Source: Verrucomicrobiales bacterium
GTDB lineage: Bacteria > Verrucomicrobiota > Verrucomicrobiia > Verrucomicrobiales > DEV007
Reading direction: 5' to 3'
NCBI GenBank assembly: GCA_016795505.1
Contig: JAEUHH010000007.1
Span: 29,968-93,967, forward strand
DNA length: 64,000 nt
How positions within the stretch are numbered: the first letter of the stretch is position 1; each line of letters opens with the position of its first letter. A program made the position numbers and the translations under genes. Under the pieces are notes generated by a model. The model did not search any database. It saw nothing but the letters and a program-made list of their open reading frames with translations, and was not told where the DNA came from. This document shows positions 9,937 through 19,496 of the stretch, piece after piece.

Positions 9937-10581
9937 ATGAAACATCTGCCCCATCTCATCGATGCGAACCGCCATTGGGCGGCGTCGATGACCGATCGCG
10001 ACCCGGATTTTTTTAAACGACTCGCCGATCAGCAAAAGCCCCAATATCTCTGGATCGGCTGCTCGGACAGCCGGGTGCCCGCCAACGAGATCGTGGGCCT
10101 GCTGCCGGGCGAGATTTTCGTCCACCGCAATGTGGGAAATGTGGTGGTCCACTCGGACCTGAATTGCCTGTCAGTGATCCAATTCGCCGTGGAGATCCTC
10201 GGGGTGCGGGACATCATCGTGTGCGGCCATTACCGCTGCGGTGGGGTGATGGCGTCACTCTCGGGCGCCCGCCACGGACTGGTGGACAACTGGCTGGGCC
10301 ACGTCCGCGACGTGGCCGAGCGCCACGAGCCAAGTCTCCAGGACATCGCAGACCCCGACGCCAAGGCCGACCGCCTCTGCGAACTCAACGTGATCGAACA
10401 AGTCGCCAACGTCTGCCGCGTCACCTCCGTCGGCGACCGCTGGGCCGCGGGCGGTCAATTGACCATCCACGGCTGGATCTACGACATCCGCGACGGTCTC
10501 CTGCGCGATCTGGGCTTCTGTGTCGATGGCTCCGAGACGTTTCAGGCGGAGTATGCCCGCGTGATCAAAAGCCGACACTGA
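9937..10581 (+). CDS. can: Beta-class carbonic anhydrase
   Basis: Cytoplasmic zinc enzyme of 214 aa that interconverts CO2 and bicarbonate. The zinc ligands are visible as CSDSR (Cys, with the Asp/Arg dyad) and GHYRCGG (His-x2-Cys), in the normal order and spacing; the length matches beta carbonic anhydrases. The start MKHLPHLIDANRHWA at 9937 is chosen because family members begin just before this helix; the longer frame to 9742 adds only non-homologous residues. Monocistronic and convergent with the barrel gene at 10.7 kb, with two repeat units between them. Confidence 0.96.
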   Translation: MKHLPHLIDANRHWAASMTDRDPDFFKRLADQQKPQYLWIGCSDSRVPANEIVGLLPGEIFVHRNVGNVVVHSDLNCLSVIQFAVEILGVRDIIVCGHYRCGGVMASLSGARHGLVDNWLGHVRDVAERHEPSLQDIADPDAKADRLCELNVIEQVANVCRVTSVGDRWAAGGQLTIHGWIYDIRDGLLRDLGFCVDGSETFQAEYARVIKSRH

Positions 10582-10661
10582 TCGACTCGGGCACCCAGGC
10601 GCTCCGACAAAACGTCGCCCCTTCCACCAGGCCTCCGGTTGGCTCCACACGCCCCGGCTTT

Positions 10662-10708
10662 TCCGATCAGACAGGGTACCATCTCCGATCAAACAGGGTA
10701 TCTCCGCG
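10662..10708. repeat. 22-bp GATC/ACCCTGTT repeat, two units
   Basis: Two units with GATC at 10665 and 10687, exactly 22 bp apart; the core is seen as ACAGGGT, i.e. opposite orientation to the 34.3-kb array. It lies between the convergent carbonic anhydrase and barrel genes. Confidence 0.8.
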
Positions 10709-10738
10709 ACCGGAGACACGGATCGCCCGGCCAAAGGC

Positions 10739-11491
10739 TCAGAAGCTCACGCTCAGGCTCACCCCGCCGTGGACGATGTCGTCCTGGAAGGCTTCGACCG
10801 CGTCGAGCGCGAACAGGCCGGCCACGTACGGCTCCAGCAAGACCTCTTCGCGCAGCGCGATGGGCAGGGAGATCATGGCGTAGGCGTGATTCCACTGGCC
10901 GCCGGCCACGTGATAGTCGATCTGGTAAGACACGCCACCGCTGATCACCAACTCGGCGGCATCACAGAGCGAAAACGCCTTGCTCAGACCGGTCTCGAAG
11001 TACCAGCCTTCGATGACGAAATCGTGACTGGCGGTGGCATTCCAATCGAGCCAGCCGAGGCTGCGCTCCAGCGACAGACCCAGCTCGTAGGTGGCCTCGT
11101 CGCCGGAATCCGGGTAGAAGTATCCCAACATCGTCAGCGCTGCATCGAATCCGGCGACTTCGCCGCCGATGCTCGCGTAAAGATCGAGTTCATCGTCGAG
11201 CAGACCATCGGTGGGATTCACGTACCACACCCCGATATCGACCGGGATCGGCAACTGGCCAATGGTGTAGTCGAGGCCGGTCCACACGGCATTCCCACCG
11301 TAGTCGACTCCGTAAAACACGTAGTGGCTCATGTAGCCGACGCTGAGGGTGGCTCCGAGTGGCTCCTCGGCGGGAACGACGGCAGCCTCGACGACTTGAG
11401 CCTTGTCACCGGCCACGAGGTGCAGTGGCAGGGCCAGGGCCAGCAGGGCGGGAGCCAGGGTGGACGGGCAAGGAAGGCGGTGGGTTCTCAT
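10739..11491 (-). CDS. Small outer-membrane beta-barrel protein
   Basis: A 250-aa protein with a signal peptide (LAPALLALALPLHLVAG) followed by a chain of amphipathic strands: LGATLSVGYMSHYVFYGVDYGG, AVWTGLDYTIGQLPIPVDIGVWY, and so on, ending VSLSVSF with the C-terminal Phe recognised by the Bam machinery. The G-[YH]-x-F-x-G-V-x-Y-G-G opening resembles TorF-type or verrucomicrobial putative porins. No charged pore residues could be assigned, so transport role is inferred. Gap to the kinase gene upstream is 55 bp, so it may be read through from there. Confidence 0.78.
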   Translation of the reverse strand: MRTHRLPCPSTLAPALLALALPLHLVAGDKAQVVEAAVVPAEEPLGATLSVGYMSHYVFYGVDYGGNAVWTGLDYTIGQLPIPVDIGVWYVNPTDGLLDDELDLYASIGGEVAGFDAALTMLGYFYPDSGDEATYELGLSLERSLGWLDWNATASHDFVIEGWYFETGLSKAFSLCDAAELVISGGVSYQIDYHVAGGQWNHAYAMISLPIALREEVLLEPYVAGLFALDAVEAFQDDIVHGGVSLSVSF

Positions 11492-11546
11492 CGTGGTTTG
11501 GTTGGTTGTTGGTTGGCTTGATTTTCAGAAACGGACAGCTCGTCGG

Positions 11547-13664
11547 TCATCCCGGCAGGGTCACGATCCGCTCGAGATCGACCTTTTCATGGATCGGCAG
11601 ACTGGAGATGGTCTCGGCCAGGACCGCCTGATCGTAGGGCTTCGGGATGAAGCGGCGCAGGGGTCCCATCGGCGCGGCACTCCCCTCGATGAGCTCGCTG
11701 GAATAGCCGCTGGCCAGGATGATGGGCAACTCCGGCCTCTCGGACTGAATGGTCTCCGCAAGTTGCAGGCCGCTCATCCCGCCGGGCATGACCAGGTCGG
11801 TGATGACCAGATCGATCTCCCGCCGACGCTCACGCCATTTCGCCAATCCGGAGTGTCCGTCAATGGCCTCGATCGCCCGGTGACCGAGGGACTGGAGCAG
11901 GCGGAGCGCGATCCGGCGCACCGCGGGCTCGTCCTCGACGACGAGGATGTCGAGACCCGGAGCACCGGCGCTGGCACCTGACAGGGCGAGTCCCGACTCC
12001 CGGTCGGCAATATCCGGCACAGGCACCGACGGCAGGAGCACGCGGAAATTCGCGCCTCGACCGGGTGCGGTATCGAGAGTGATCGCTCCCCGGTGCCGCT
12101 GGACAATGCCAAACGCGGAGGCGAGGCCCAGTCCCGTGCCTTTGCCGATCTCCTTGGTGGTGAAAAAGGGCTCGAAGACGCGCTCCGCGACCTCCGGCTC
12201 CATCCCTGCGCCCGTATCGGAGCATGTGAGGCAGACAAAGGCACCGGGATCGACCCGCAGCCGGTTGGCTTCGGCCGGATCGTCGATGCGGCCGGTGGAG
12301 GTGGCGAGGGTGAGGCGTCCACCGCCCAGCATGGCATCGCGGGCATTGATCGCGAGATTCAGCACGACCTGCTCGATGCTGGCGACATCGGCATGCACCC
12401 AGTCTCCAGCAGCCACCGGCTGCCAGACGATCTCGATATGCTCGCCAAGCAGCCGGGCGAGCAGGGAGATCTGATTTTCCAGCAGTTGATTGAGACTGAT
12501 CGGACGGGGCTGGAACACTTGGCGGCGGGTGAAAGCCAGCAACTGGCGGGTGAGGTTGGCGGCGCGGGCGGAGGACTCGATGATCTCCTCGATGAGTTGC
12601 TCCTCGAACTCCAGCCCGCTCTCGCGCGCCTGACGGGCGAGTTGGGCATTTCCGGCGATGACCGTGAGCAGGTTGTTGAAATCGTGCGCCACGCCGGCCG
12701 CCAGTTGGCCCACGGCGTCGAGTTTCTGCATCTGCCGGATGTCGGACTCGAGCTTTTTCCGCTCCGTCACGTCGTGGATCATCAGCAGCAGCGAGGGCGT
12801 GCCGCTCCGGTCGATGATCACCGAGGAGATCAAAACCTGTCGCTCCATGCCGGCTCGATCCTGCAGGGTCGTCTCGACGCCTTCGATGGGATGGTGCCAG
12901 CGCAGGACTTCGCCGAGACCGGACGCCTCAATCGCCCGCAGGGCGGCGGGGGCATGGCTCCAGATCTCGGGGCCACAGCCGGTCAGCCGGCACAGGGCTT
13001 CATTGACCTCGAGCCGCTCGGGTCCCCGGCTGTCGACGATCATCTGTGCCAGGGGCGCTGACCGGAAGAGGGTGGCAAAGTGTTCCCGGCTGGCTTTCAG
13101 GGCCGCAGTGCGCTCCTCGACCCGGCGGTCCAGCGCCTGCACGTGGTGGGTGATCTCGCGGGCCATCTCCCACTTCCGAGTCAGGTTGTGCGCGATCTGG
13201 AGCACCTCGACCACGTCAAAGGGCTTCTTCAAAATCAACAGCCCGTCCGGCCTGCCCAGACGGGCTCTGATCTCGTCCCACGAATAGTCCGAGTAGGCCG
13301 TGCAGATCACGATCTGGATGGCGGGATCGACGGAGAGGATTCGCTCGGCGGTCTGGAGACCGTCCCAGCCCGGAGGCATGCGCATGTCGATGAAGGCGAC
13401 CGCATAGGGGCTGCCGGCTTCCACTGCCTGACGCGCGAGATGGAATCCCTCCTCGCCCTGCAGTGCATGGGACAGGACGAAACCACTCCCGACCGGAGCC
13501 GGAGCGGGAAAGGCGCCCGATGCGGCGCTGCCAAAGAGCAGGGCCTCGGCCTCGCCCAGGGCATCGGCTCCGGACGGAGCGGCGGGTGCGAGGATCTTGT
13601 CGAAGTCCTCGTGAATCGCCGGATTGTCATCGATGACAAGGATGCGCGATTCAGGCGGCTTCAT
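11547..13664 (-). CDS. Hybrid histidine kinase: REC-PAS-HisKA-HATPase-REC
   Basis: Soluble signalling kinase of 705 aa. An N-terminal receiver (residues about 5-160; IDD at 11-13, phospho-acceptor Asp93 in FIDMRMP, Lys in LKKPFD) has a 45-residue insertion after its first helix. Then a short coiled coil (HHVQALDRRVEERTAALK), a PAS domain (about 195-300), HisKA with His327 in AAGVAHDFNN, HATPase_c (NLAINARDAM, DTGAGM, GTGLGLA) and a second receiver (about 575-700; VVEDE, DLVITDLVMPGG). No membrane segment. It overlaps the membrane kinase gene upstream by 14 bp, so the two are probably co-expressed and may form one phosphorelay in which the receiver domains accept phosphate from either kinase. 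Confidence 0.93.
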   Translation of the reverse strand: MKPPESRILVIDDNPAIHEDFDKILAPAAPSGADALGEAEALLFGSAASGAFPAPAPVGSGFVLSHALQGEEGFHLARQAVEAGSPYAVAFIDMRMPPGWDGLQTAERILSVDPAIQIVICTAYSDYSWDEIRARLGRPDGLLILKKPFDVVEVLQIAHNLTRKWEMAREITHHVQALDRRVEERTAALKASREHFATLFRSAPLAQMIVDSRGPERLEVNEALCRLTGCGPEIWSHAPAALRAIEASGLGEVLRWHHPIEGVETTLQDRAGMERQVLISSVIIDRSGTPSLLLMIHDVTERKKLESDIRQMQKLDAVGQLAAGVAHDFNNLLTVIAGNAQLARQARESGLEFEEQLIEEIIESSARAANLTRQLLAFTRRQVFQPRPISLNQLLENQISLLARLLGEHIEIVWQPVAAGDWVHADVASIEQVVLNLAINARDAMLGGGRLTLATSTGRIDDPAEANRLRVDPGAFVCLTCSDTGAGMEPEVAERVFEPFFTTKEIGKGTGLGLASAFGIVQRHRGAITLDTAPGRGANFRVLLPSVPVPDIADRESGLALSGASAGAPGLDILVVEDEPAVRRIALRLLQSLGHRAIEAIDGHSGLAKWRERRREIDLVITDLVMPGGMSGLQLAETIQSERPELPIILASGYSSELIEGSAAPMGPLRRFIPKPYDQAVLAETISSLPIHEKVDLERIVTLPG

Positions 13665-15720
13665 GATGCGTTAGGGAAACCGCGGACTGGGAGACGCCCA
13701 ACTCCAGGGTAAACATGGCACCGCGACCGGGACCGTCGCTGTGGGCCGTCAATGCCCCGCCCATCTCGCGGGCGGCGGCCTCGCTGCTGTGCAGACCGAA
13801 GCCATGGCCGTCCTTGCGGGTGGTGAATCCGTGCGAGAACAGCTTGCTCATGTTTTCCGGGGCGATACCGACGCCGGTGTCGGCCACGGTGATGCGCACG
13901 CGATCATCCCCATGCCGCTGGATGGCGATGCCGAGGAGTCTCTGCTCGTTCTCCGAGTCATCCACGGCGTGCTTGGCATTGCGGATCAGGTTTACCAGGA
14001 TCTGCAGCACCTTGTTGCGATCGGCCAGCACAGGCGGCACGCCCTCGTCGTAGCGCTTGATGATCTTGATGCGATGCCGGCTCAGTGACGCGGCATTGAT
14101 GCCCATGGCATCCTCCACCAGATCGATGAGGTCGATCGGCTCCATCGTGCCGCCGGTGCGGGCGTAGCTCTGCTGGAGATCGACGATATTCTTGATGTGC
14201 TCGATGTTTTTGACGAGTTGGTCGACCTCGGTGAGCACCTCCTCCTGCTCCCGGCGCAGGTGTCCTGCCAGCGTCTCGATGTAGGCCGGAACCATCTTGC
14301 CGCGCGGGTCGATCGTGAAAAAGTCGCCCAGTTTGTCGCCCTGTGCTTTGAGCAGATCGGCCAACTGTCCCAGACTGCCCGCCCGGCTGCCATTGAGCCG
14401 CTGGTGGATGAGCGTGCTCGCGACATTCACGCTGTTGAGCACATTTCCCACATTGTGCAGCACGCCGGTGGCCACTTCGGCCATCCCGGCGCGGCGGGAG
14501 GTGTCGACGAGTTGGCGGTGGGTCCGCTCCAGTTCCTCATGGGACAGCTTCTGGTCCGTGATATCCGCGAGCACGCCGCGCAGCAATGTCACCGCGCCCG
14601 CCTCGTCGCGGACCGGATGTCCCGTCTCCCGGATCCACAGGATGCGGTTCTCGCCGTCGTAGAGGCGGTATTCGAAGCTGTAGGTGCCACTGCCCCGGGC
14701 CGCTTCCTGTCTCGCGGCGATGGCACCGTCCCGGTCGTCAGGATGCAGATGTCCCTCCCAACGCCCCGGCTCATCCATCCAATAGCCCGCCTCGCGGCCG
14801 AGAATGCGCTCCGCCTGGGTGCTGACGAAGGAAAAGCCCCCCGCCACCGGGTCAAACTCATAGACCACGCCTTCGATGGAATTGACCAGCGTCTCGAATT
14901 TTTCTTTCGCCTCCCGCGTGACTGCGGCGACCTCACGCTCGCGGCGCGAAGCCTGCAGGATCAGTTGGTTCGACGCCAGTGAGGCCCCGCCGGCCACCGC
15001 GAGGATGATCAGCCCGGCATAAGCCAGCATGGTGCTGCGAGCCCGCTGGATGGCCCCCACCCACTCCCTCGCATCGAAGTCGACGCCCAAAGCCGCCTCC
15101 ACCTTTCCATCCGGACCAAAGATCGGCGCATAGGCACTGACCCAAGTGCCCCACCGGTCACTGGATGGATCTCCGCTGAAAGTCGGATGCCCAAGAAAGA
15201 CCTTCAACATCTCAGCGTCGGTCTCGACAAACTCTTCGCCGATCTCCACCCGCATCTCGTCGTCACCCTCGTAGGTGCCGTTCTGGTCGTGGTCCACTTC
15301 GGCACACACCACGAAATGGACTGGCTCCCCCGCGGCCAGACGATAGTCCCGGTCGGCATGGCGACGATACGTGTAGATCGACGCGACCCGCGGATTGGCC
15401 AGCAGCCAGTCCTTTTGCACCTCGATCAGCCTCAGATACCGCTCATCGTCAGACACGGTTTCCAATCCGATCTCCTCGTGCCCCATCCGGGCCATCTCCA
15501 TCGCGTAGGTCGGCGCAAAACCCACCAGCGGCTCCATCAAATACCGGCGCTCCCGCTGCTCCGCCTTTTCGGTGATCGCCCACGCCAGCGGCAGCGCCAT
15601 CAGCAGCACCGCCCAGGCCAGAAAATGCACCGCTCCCAGACACTTCCGCCACCAGAAGGCATGAAGCCCGGCGAACAGCGCAAAGGAGGTGATGGCAAAG
15701 ATGAGGAAGTCGGCTTTCAA
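13651..15720 (-). CDS. Membrane sensor histidine kinase with PAS domain, 'LHNVGN' type
   Basis: Sensor kinase of about 689 aa. Two membrane segments near the N-terminus precede a periplasmic sensor of about 190 residues with a Cache-like look (VASIYTYRRHADRDYRL, DGKVEAALGVDFDAREW), a third membrane segment (AGLIILAVAGGASLASNQ), PAS/PAC (FETLVNSIEGVVYEF to DITDQK), an atypical HisKA in which the phospho-acceptor lies in TGVLHNVGNVLNSV, and HATPase_c (NLIRNAKHAV, DTGVGI, GHGFGLH). I prefer a TTG start at 15720 (MKADFLIFAITSF) because a TATAAT promoter sits immediately upstream; the ATG at 15846 lies before that promoter. It overlaps the hybrid kinase downstream by 14 bp. Confidence 0.88.
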   Translation of the reverse strand: MKADFLIFAITSFALFAGLHAFWWRKCLGAVHFLAWAVLLMALPLAWAITEKAEQRERRYLMEPLVGFAPTYAMEMARMGHEEIGLETVSDDERYLRLIEVQKDWLLANPRVASIYTYRRHADRDYRLAAGEPVHFVVCAEVDHDQNGTYEGDDEMRVEIGEEFVETDAEMLKVFLGHPTFSGDPSSDRWGTWVSAYAPIFGPDGKVEAALGVDFDAREWVGAIQRARSTMLAYAGLIILAVAGGASLASNQLILQASRREREVAAVTREAKEKFETLVNSIEGVVYEFDPVAGGFSFVSTQAERILGREAGYWMDEPGRWEGHLHPDDRDGAIAARQEAARGSGTYSFEYRLYDGENRILWIRETGHPVRDEAGAVTLLRGVLADITDQKLSHEELERTHRQLVDTSRRAGMAEVATGVLHNVGNVLNSVNVASTLIHQRLNGSRAGSLGQLADLLKAQGDKLGDFFTIDPRGKMVPAYIETLAGHLRREQEEVLTEVDQLVKNIEHIKNIVDLQQSYARTGGTMEPIDLIDLVEDAMGINAASLSRHRIKIIKRYDEGVPPVLADRNKVLQILVNLIRNAKHAVDDSENEQRLLGIAIQRHGDDRVRITVADTGVGIAPENMSKLFSHGFTTRKDGHGFGLHSSEAAAREMGGALTAHSDGPGRGAMFTLELGVSQSAVSLTHHEAA

Positions 15721-15750
15721 GGGGAGGACCGATATGGGAAACTTATGTAA

Positions 15751-15780
15751 ATTATAGAAATTATTAACAAAGTCAACCAA
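15751..15780 (-). promoter_or_regulatory. Sigma70-like promoter for the kinase operon
   Basis: On the minus strand TATAAT (15751-15756) is preceded by TTGGTT (15775-15780) with an 18-bp spacer; an overlapping TTGACT has a 14-bp spacer. The whole stretch is AT-rich. Transcription would start near 15744, only about 24 bases before the TTG at 15720. Confidence 0.6.
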
Positions 15781-15949
15781 ATATCCTGCCTTTTTTGACT
15801 GTTTTTGGACTCCAACAGCTTCAATTTCACCGATTAACCCGCCCATTCAGGGTCGTTCCTCTGACGAACCCGGTCTGTCGGACAAAGGACGGCGTGCAAT
15901 CGTCAGTCGATGCCGAGCATCAAACTCGCTTTGGCAAGATCGGTGTCGG

Positions 15950-16408
15950 ATGAATCGCAATTCAATGCCTTCTCGGATGTCGGGAATTCTTTGGGCAGTC
16001 ATCATGGCCGGATGTCTGCCGGCGTGTCAGCAGGTTGGCAAGGATGGGTGGTCCACGCAGCCTGTCACGGGTTTTGATCAGGTGAAGCCGATTTTGGAAA
16101 GTCGTTGCCTGCCCTGCCATCAAGGGGATTTCATGGGTGCCCCGGTGCCGGACTTCCGCACCTCCCAAGCCCTCTATGATCCGGCTCGCCAACCTCGAAT
16201 CATTGTTCCGGGCGATCCGGAACGGAGTCGGCTGGTTCAGGTCATCTATTTGACTGAGGAATCGGTGGGCACCATGCCACCACTGGGACACGGTCTGACG
16301 CTGGAGGATAAGAATACGCTCGGCGAATGGATCCTTCAGGGAGCGAAATGGCCTGCCGGCAAGACGCTGCAAAGCACAGCGGTTGCCGACCTAAAGAAGT
16401 TACGGTGA
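15950..16408 (+). CDS. Secreted c-type cytochrome lipoprotein (planctomycete-type cyt c)
   Basis: A 152-aa protein with signal sequence and lipobox (MAGCLPAC), then a single heme-binding domain: FDQVKPILESRCLPCHQG gives the CxxCH motif, followed by PDFRTSQ, VPGDPERSRLVQVI and MPPLGHGLT, where the Met of TMPP is the likely sixth heme ligand. This is the PSCyt1-type arrangement usually fused to DUF1549/DUF1553; here it is free-standing, so it may serve as a soluble or lipid-anchored partner of such proteins encoded further along. Divergent from the kinase operon. Confidence 0.82.
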   Translation: MNRNSMPSRMSGILWAVIMAGCLPACQQVGKDGWSTQPVTGFDQVKPILESRCLPCHQGDFMGAPVPDFRTSQALYDPARQPRIIVPGDPERSRLVQVIYLTEESVGTMPPLGHGLTLEDKNTLGEWILQGAKWPAGKTLQSTAVADLKKLR

Positions 16409-16532
16409 AAGTGGGAGCGAGATCCTGTCGCGAACACCTTTGCTCGCGGGCCATTTGTCCGCCTGACTCATCCGGGCGCAGGCACGGCTATCGCGGCATC
16501 CAGGAAACCGGCGCACCTGCGAAAATGACGAG

Positions 16533-17744
16533 TCAAAATGGCAGAGGCGTATTGGGCGGGACGGCGTCCTTCGGCCAGGGATAAGCGGCGTTGAAAACTC
16601 TCATCTCCTCTTCGGTTTCGACTTTGACGAAGGATTCGGTGATGGGCTCTTCCTTCGCCCACAGGCGCAGACTGTCGAGCCCCAGGTGCCGGATGAAGAA
16701 GGGATAGGCGGCGAGGCGCTTGCTCGGTCCGTAGTCGTGCCCTTCCAGCGGAAAATGGGCGTTCACGACTTTGTCGGCGGCTCCGTACAGGCTGTAGATG
16801 TGCTGGATGTAGGGAAACTCCACCTCGGGTGTGTTTTTGGTGTAGTCCGCGCCGTTGGAAATGATGAGTTGGGGGCGCGGGGCCGTCATGGCGGCGATCT
16901 CCGCGTTGTTGGTTTTGTGGCGTGGCCCCCAATGCACGGGCATGCCGCTCTCACAGGGGCATCCACCAAAGAAGTGGGCGGAAACCTGGCAACTGGGCAC
17001 CGCGACCGCGATGCGCTCGTCGAGGGCTGAGAGCATGAAGGTCTGGGTGGCGCCGCCGGAATTGCCGGTCATGCCGATGCGTTTGGGATCGACTCCCTCG
17101 ATCGAGGAAACAAAATCGAGGGCGCGGATGCTGTTCCAGGTGATTAACCGGAGGATCTCGGGAACCTTGCCGTGGTCCCAGCCGGCCGCCTTGGTGTCGC
17201 CGTAGCCCACCATGTCGTAGTGGAAAACCACCGCCCCCATGCGGGCCAGCACGGCGCAGCGGGTCTGGCGCGACGGGAGAAAGCGACCGCCGTGGCCGTG
17301 CGCCGACACGATGCCGGCATAAGGCGGCTTCATGTCGATGGGCCGATAAACGGTGCCGGTGACATAGAATCCGGGCCAACTGCGGATGTAGACACTTTCG
17401 GCGGTGTAGCCATCGTAGGTCCGCTTGTTGGAGTAAACCGGATCCAGGGGCGGCTTCTCCGGCGGATTCGCCAGCCGGGCCCCCTCGAGAATCCCCTGAC
17501 GAATGGCCGCCTTCCGCTTTTCCCAACTCGCAAGGTCCGGGGTGGCCTTCTTGAAGGCTTCCAATTCGGCGATGGCCTCCTCCGGTGTTTGCGCGTTGCC
17601 CATTCGCAGTTGCCAGCCGGACGGCAAGGCCGCGCCGGCATCGGCCCCGAAGACGGATGGGCTCCACAAGCCAGCGAACAGGGCGGTTCCCGACGCTTTC
17701 ACGAAGGAGCGGCGATTGAAGTGGGGACGATGGCGGTGATTCAT
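16533..17744 (-). CDS. Secreted alpha/beta hydrolase (acetyl xylan esterase-like)
   Basis: A 403-aa exported hydrolase. The start [19 protein letters not shown] at 17744 yields a Tat leader (NRRSFVK). The alpha/beta fold is visible through SAHGHGGRF (oxyanion region), [10 protein letters not shown] (nucleophile Ser in GxSxG), a late [13 protein letters not shown] strand and FPLEGHDYG with the catalytic His. Family relatives deacetylate xylan or cleave other esters on plant glycans; the substrate here is not known. The frame stays open upstream into the 105-bp dispersed repeat, which I regard as non-coding. Confidence 0.85.
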   Translation of the reverse strand: MNHRHRPHFNRRSFVKASGTALFAGLWSPSVFGADAGAALPSGWQLRMGNAQTPEEAIAELEAFKKATPDLASWEKRKAAIRQGILEGARLANPPEKPPLDPVYSNKRTYDGYTAESVYIRSWPGFYVTGTVYRPIDMKPPYAGIVSAHGHGGRFLPSRQTRCAVLARMGAVVFHYDMVGYGDTKAAGWDHGKVPEILRLITWNSIRALDFVSSIEGVDPKRIGMTGNSGGATQTFMLSALDERIAVAVPSCQVSAHFFGGCPCESGMPVHWGPRHKTNNAEIAAMTAPRPQLIISNGADYTKNTPEVEFPYIQHIYSLYGAADKVVNAHFPLEGHDYGPSKRLAAYPFFIRHLGLDSLRLWAKEEPITESFVKVETEEEMRVFNAAYPWPKDAVPPNTPLPF

Positions 17745-17775
17745 GCGGATGGATGGTGGTTGGCTGCGGGTGGTT

Positions 17776-17880
17776 CGCTTAGCGGACCGCAACGCCCCGA
17801 TCAAGTCCGCATCACCGTTGGTGGCGTCACGCATTGACGGGTGGCCCGCGACCCCGTATGCCGCCCGTCTTGCGGGAGCG
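17776..17880. repeat. 105-bp dispersed intergenic repeat, copy A
   Basis: Ungapped hand alignment with copy B (27309-27413) gives about 83 of 105 identical positions; TCACGCATTGACGG and CCCGCGACCCCGTATGCCGC are fully conserved. It contains the inverted pair CCCGC/GCGGG. It lies between the divergent esterase and ceramidase-like genes. Confidence 0.8.
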
Positions 17881-18003
17881 TGGAGAGAGGTCTAGAGAGT
17901 CTTTCCGCGACAAAACGTCACGCTGGAAACCGGCTCGCAAACTCCGCCAAGAAAAACACCGACATCCCGGCTTTTCGAGATGCACCAACCCCTTATTCCC
18001 CCC

Positions 18004-19452
18004 ATGCGCTTTTTCTTGCTCTGCCTGCTCATCGCCACTTCCTCCATCGCCGCCGCCTCGGAGTTGCATGTGGGCGCGGCGACGATCGACATCACTCCCG
18101 CCCGTCCCGTGGCGCTGGACGGGCAGATGCATGTGCGCATCGCCGAGAAAGCCGAGACGCCCATCTTTGCAACCGCACTGGCTCTGGAGTCGCGGGAGGG
18201 CGACACGGCGCTGGACCAGGCCATCATGATCTCCTGCGATCTCGTGGCCATCCGCCAAGGGCTGATTGAATTGGTCCGGGAGAAAGCGAAGGACAAACTG
18301 CCGGGATTCGACCTAAACAAGCTGATCCTCAATGCAACCCACACCCACACCGCTCCGGTGACGATGAAGGGCGAGCGCTACGGTCTGCTTCGCCAGGATG
18401 TGATGCTGCCCATGGAATACACCGAATTCCTCGTCGATCGCATCGTGGAGGCAGCGGCGCAGAGTTGGAGCCATCGAAAGCCCGGCAAAGCAGGCTGGGG
18501 CCAGGGACAGGCGGTGATCGCGCAGAATCGTCGCGCGACCTACGCGGACGGAACCGCCAAGATGTATGGCCCCACGAACGTGCCGGAGTTTCGCGCCATA
18601 GAGGGTTATGAGGATCACAATCTCGACGTGCTGTTCTTTTGGGATGAGAACGACACGCTCATCGCCACGGCGGTGAACGTCCCTTGCCCCTCCCAGGAAG
18701 TCGAAGGGCTCAAAGTGATCCATGCCGACTTCTGGGACCCGGTGCGCCGTCAGTTGCGCGAGCGTCATGGCAAGGATCTGCACGTGCTCGCCTGGACCGG
18801 CGCAGCCGGAGATCAGGTGCCGCGCCCGATGTATGGCAAAGCCGCCGACGAGCGCATGCGCCGTCTCCGCGGACTGACGCGGCTCGAAGAAGTCGCCCGG
18901 CGCGTCGTTCGCGGCTGGGAGGAGGCGTATGAAGGCGCCAAACTGGAGCCGGTCAGCGGCGCGGTGTTGCAGCATCACACGAGAAAGATCGACCTGCCCT
19001 GGCGGAAAGTGACGGAGAAGGAGCTGGCTGATGCCCAAATGGCTGTCGAGCAATACAAAGACGACCCCAAGGAGCAGTGGCGGTATCTCTGGAACAAAAG
19101 TGTGGTGGATCGCTACGAAGCCGAAAAAGCGGGCACTTCCGGCGTCTTCCAGATGGAACTCCACGCCCTGCGTCTCGGTGACGTGGCCATCGCCACGAAT
19201 GAGTTTGAGCTTTTCACCGACTACGGCGTGCAGATGAAATCCCGCAGCCCGGCCGTGCAGACTTTTCTCATTCAGCTCACCGGTTCAGCGGGCTATCTGC
19301 CCACACCACGGGCCGTGGCCGGAGGCAGCTACAGTGCCATCATCCAGAGCAGCCGCGTCGGTCCCGAAGGCGGCCAGGTGCTCGTGGATGAAACCGTGAA
19401 GGCCTTCAACGATCTCTGGCCTGCGACGGAATCGACCGGCGAAAAAAAATAA
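18004..19452 (+). CDS. Neutral/alkaline ceramidase-like secreted hydrolase (paralogue 1)
   Basis: A 482-aa secreted protein of the neutral/alkaline non-lysosomal ceramidase superfamily. MRFFLLCLLIATSSIAAA is the signal peptide (start at 18004 chosen over 17980 because of it). The domain opens with the family hallmark VGAATIDITPARPV; NATHTHTAP supplies the zinc-binding His residues; the C-terminal part has GDVAIATNEFELFTDYGVQMKSRSP and GYLPTPRAV. True ceramidases split ceramide to sphingosine; in PVC bacteria the many secreted members act on unidentified amides or esters. First gene of a plus-strand operon (gap 44 bp to the next). Paralogous to 28314-29726. Confidence 0.87.
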   Translation: MRFFLLCLLIATSSIAAASELHVGAATIDITPARPVALDGQMHVRIAEKAETPIFATALALESREGDTALDQAIMISCDLVAIRQGLIELVREKAKDKLPGFDLNKLILNATHTHTAPVTMKGERYGLLRQDVMLPMEYTEFLVDRIVEAAAQSWSHRKPGKAGWGQGQAVIAQNRRATYADGTAKMYGPTNVPEFRAIEGYEDHNLDVLFFWDENDTLIATAVNVPCPSQEVEGLKVIHADFWDPVRRQLRERHGKDLHVLAWTGAAGDQVPRPMYGKAADERMRRLRGLTRLEEVARRVVRGWEEAYEGAKLEPVSGAVLQHHTRKIDLPWRKVTEKELADAQMAVEQYKDDPKEQWRYLWNKSVVDRYEAEKAGTSGVFQMELHALRLGDVAIATNEFELFTDYGVQMKSRSPAVQTFLIQLTGSAGYLPTPRAVAGGSYSAIIQSSRVGPEGGQVLVDETVKAFNDLWPATESTGEKK

Positions 19453-19496
19453 AATCGCCAAACGATCCTATCCCTCGCCGGCAGTTTTCTCCCCAC

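Noticed and set aside
16409..16532. Possible small gene after the cytochrome c lipoprotein
   Set aside because: The frame lacks a credible start, domain or leader, and overlaps the 3' side of the esterase gene.
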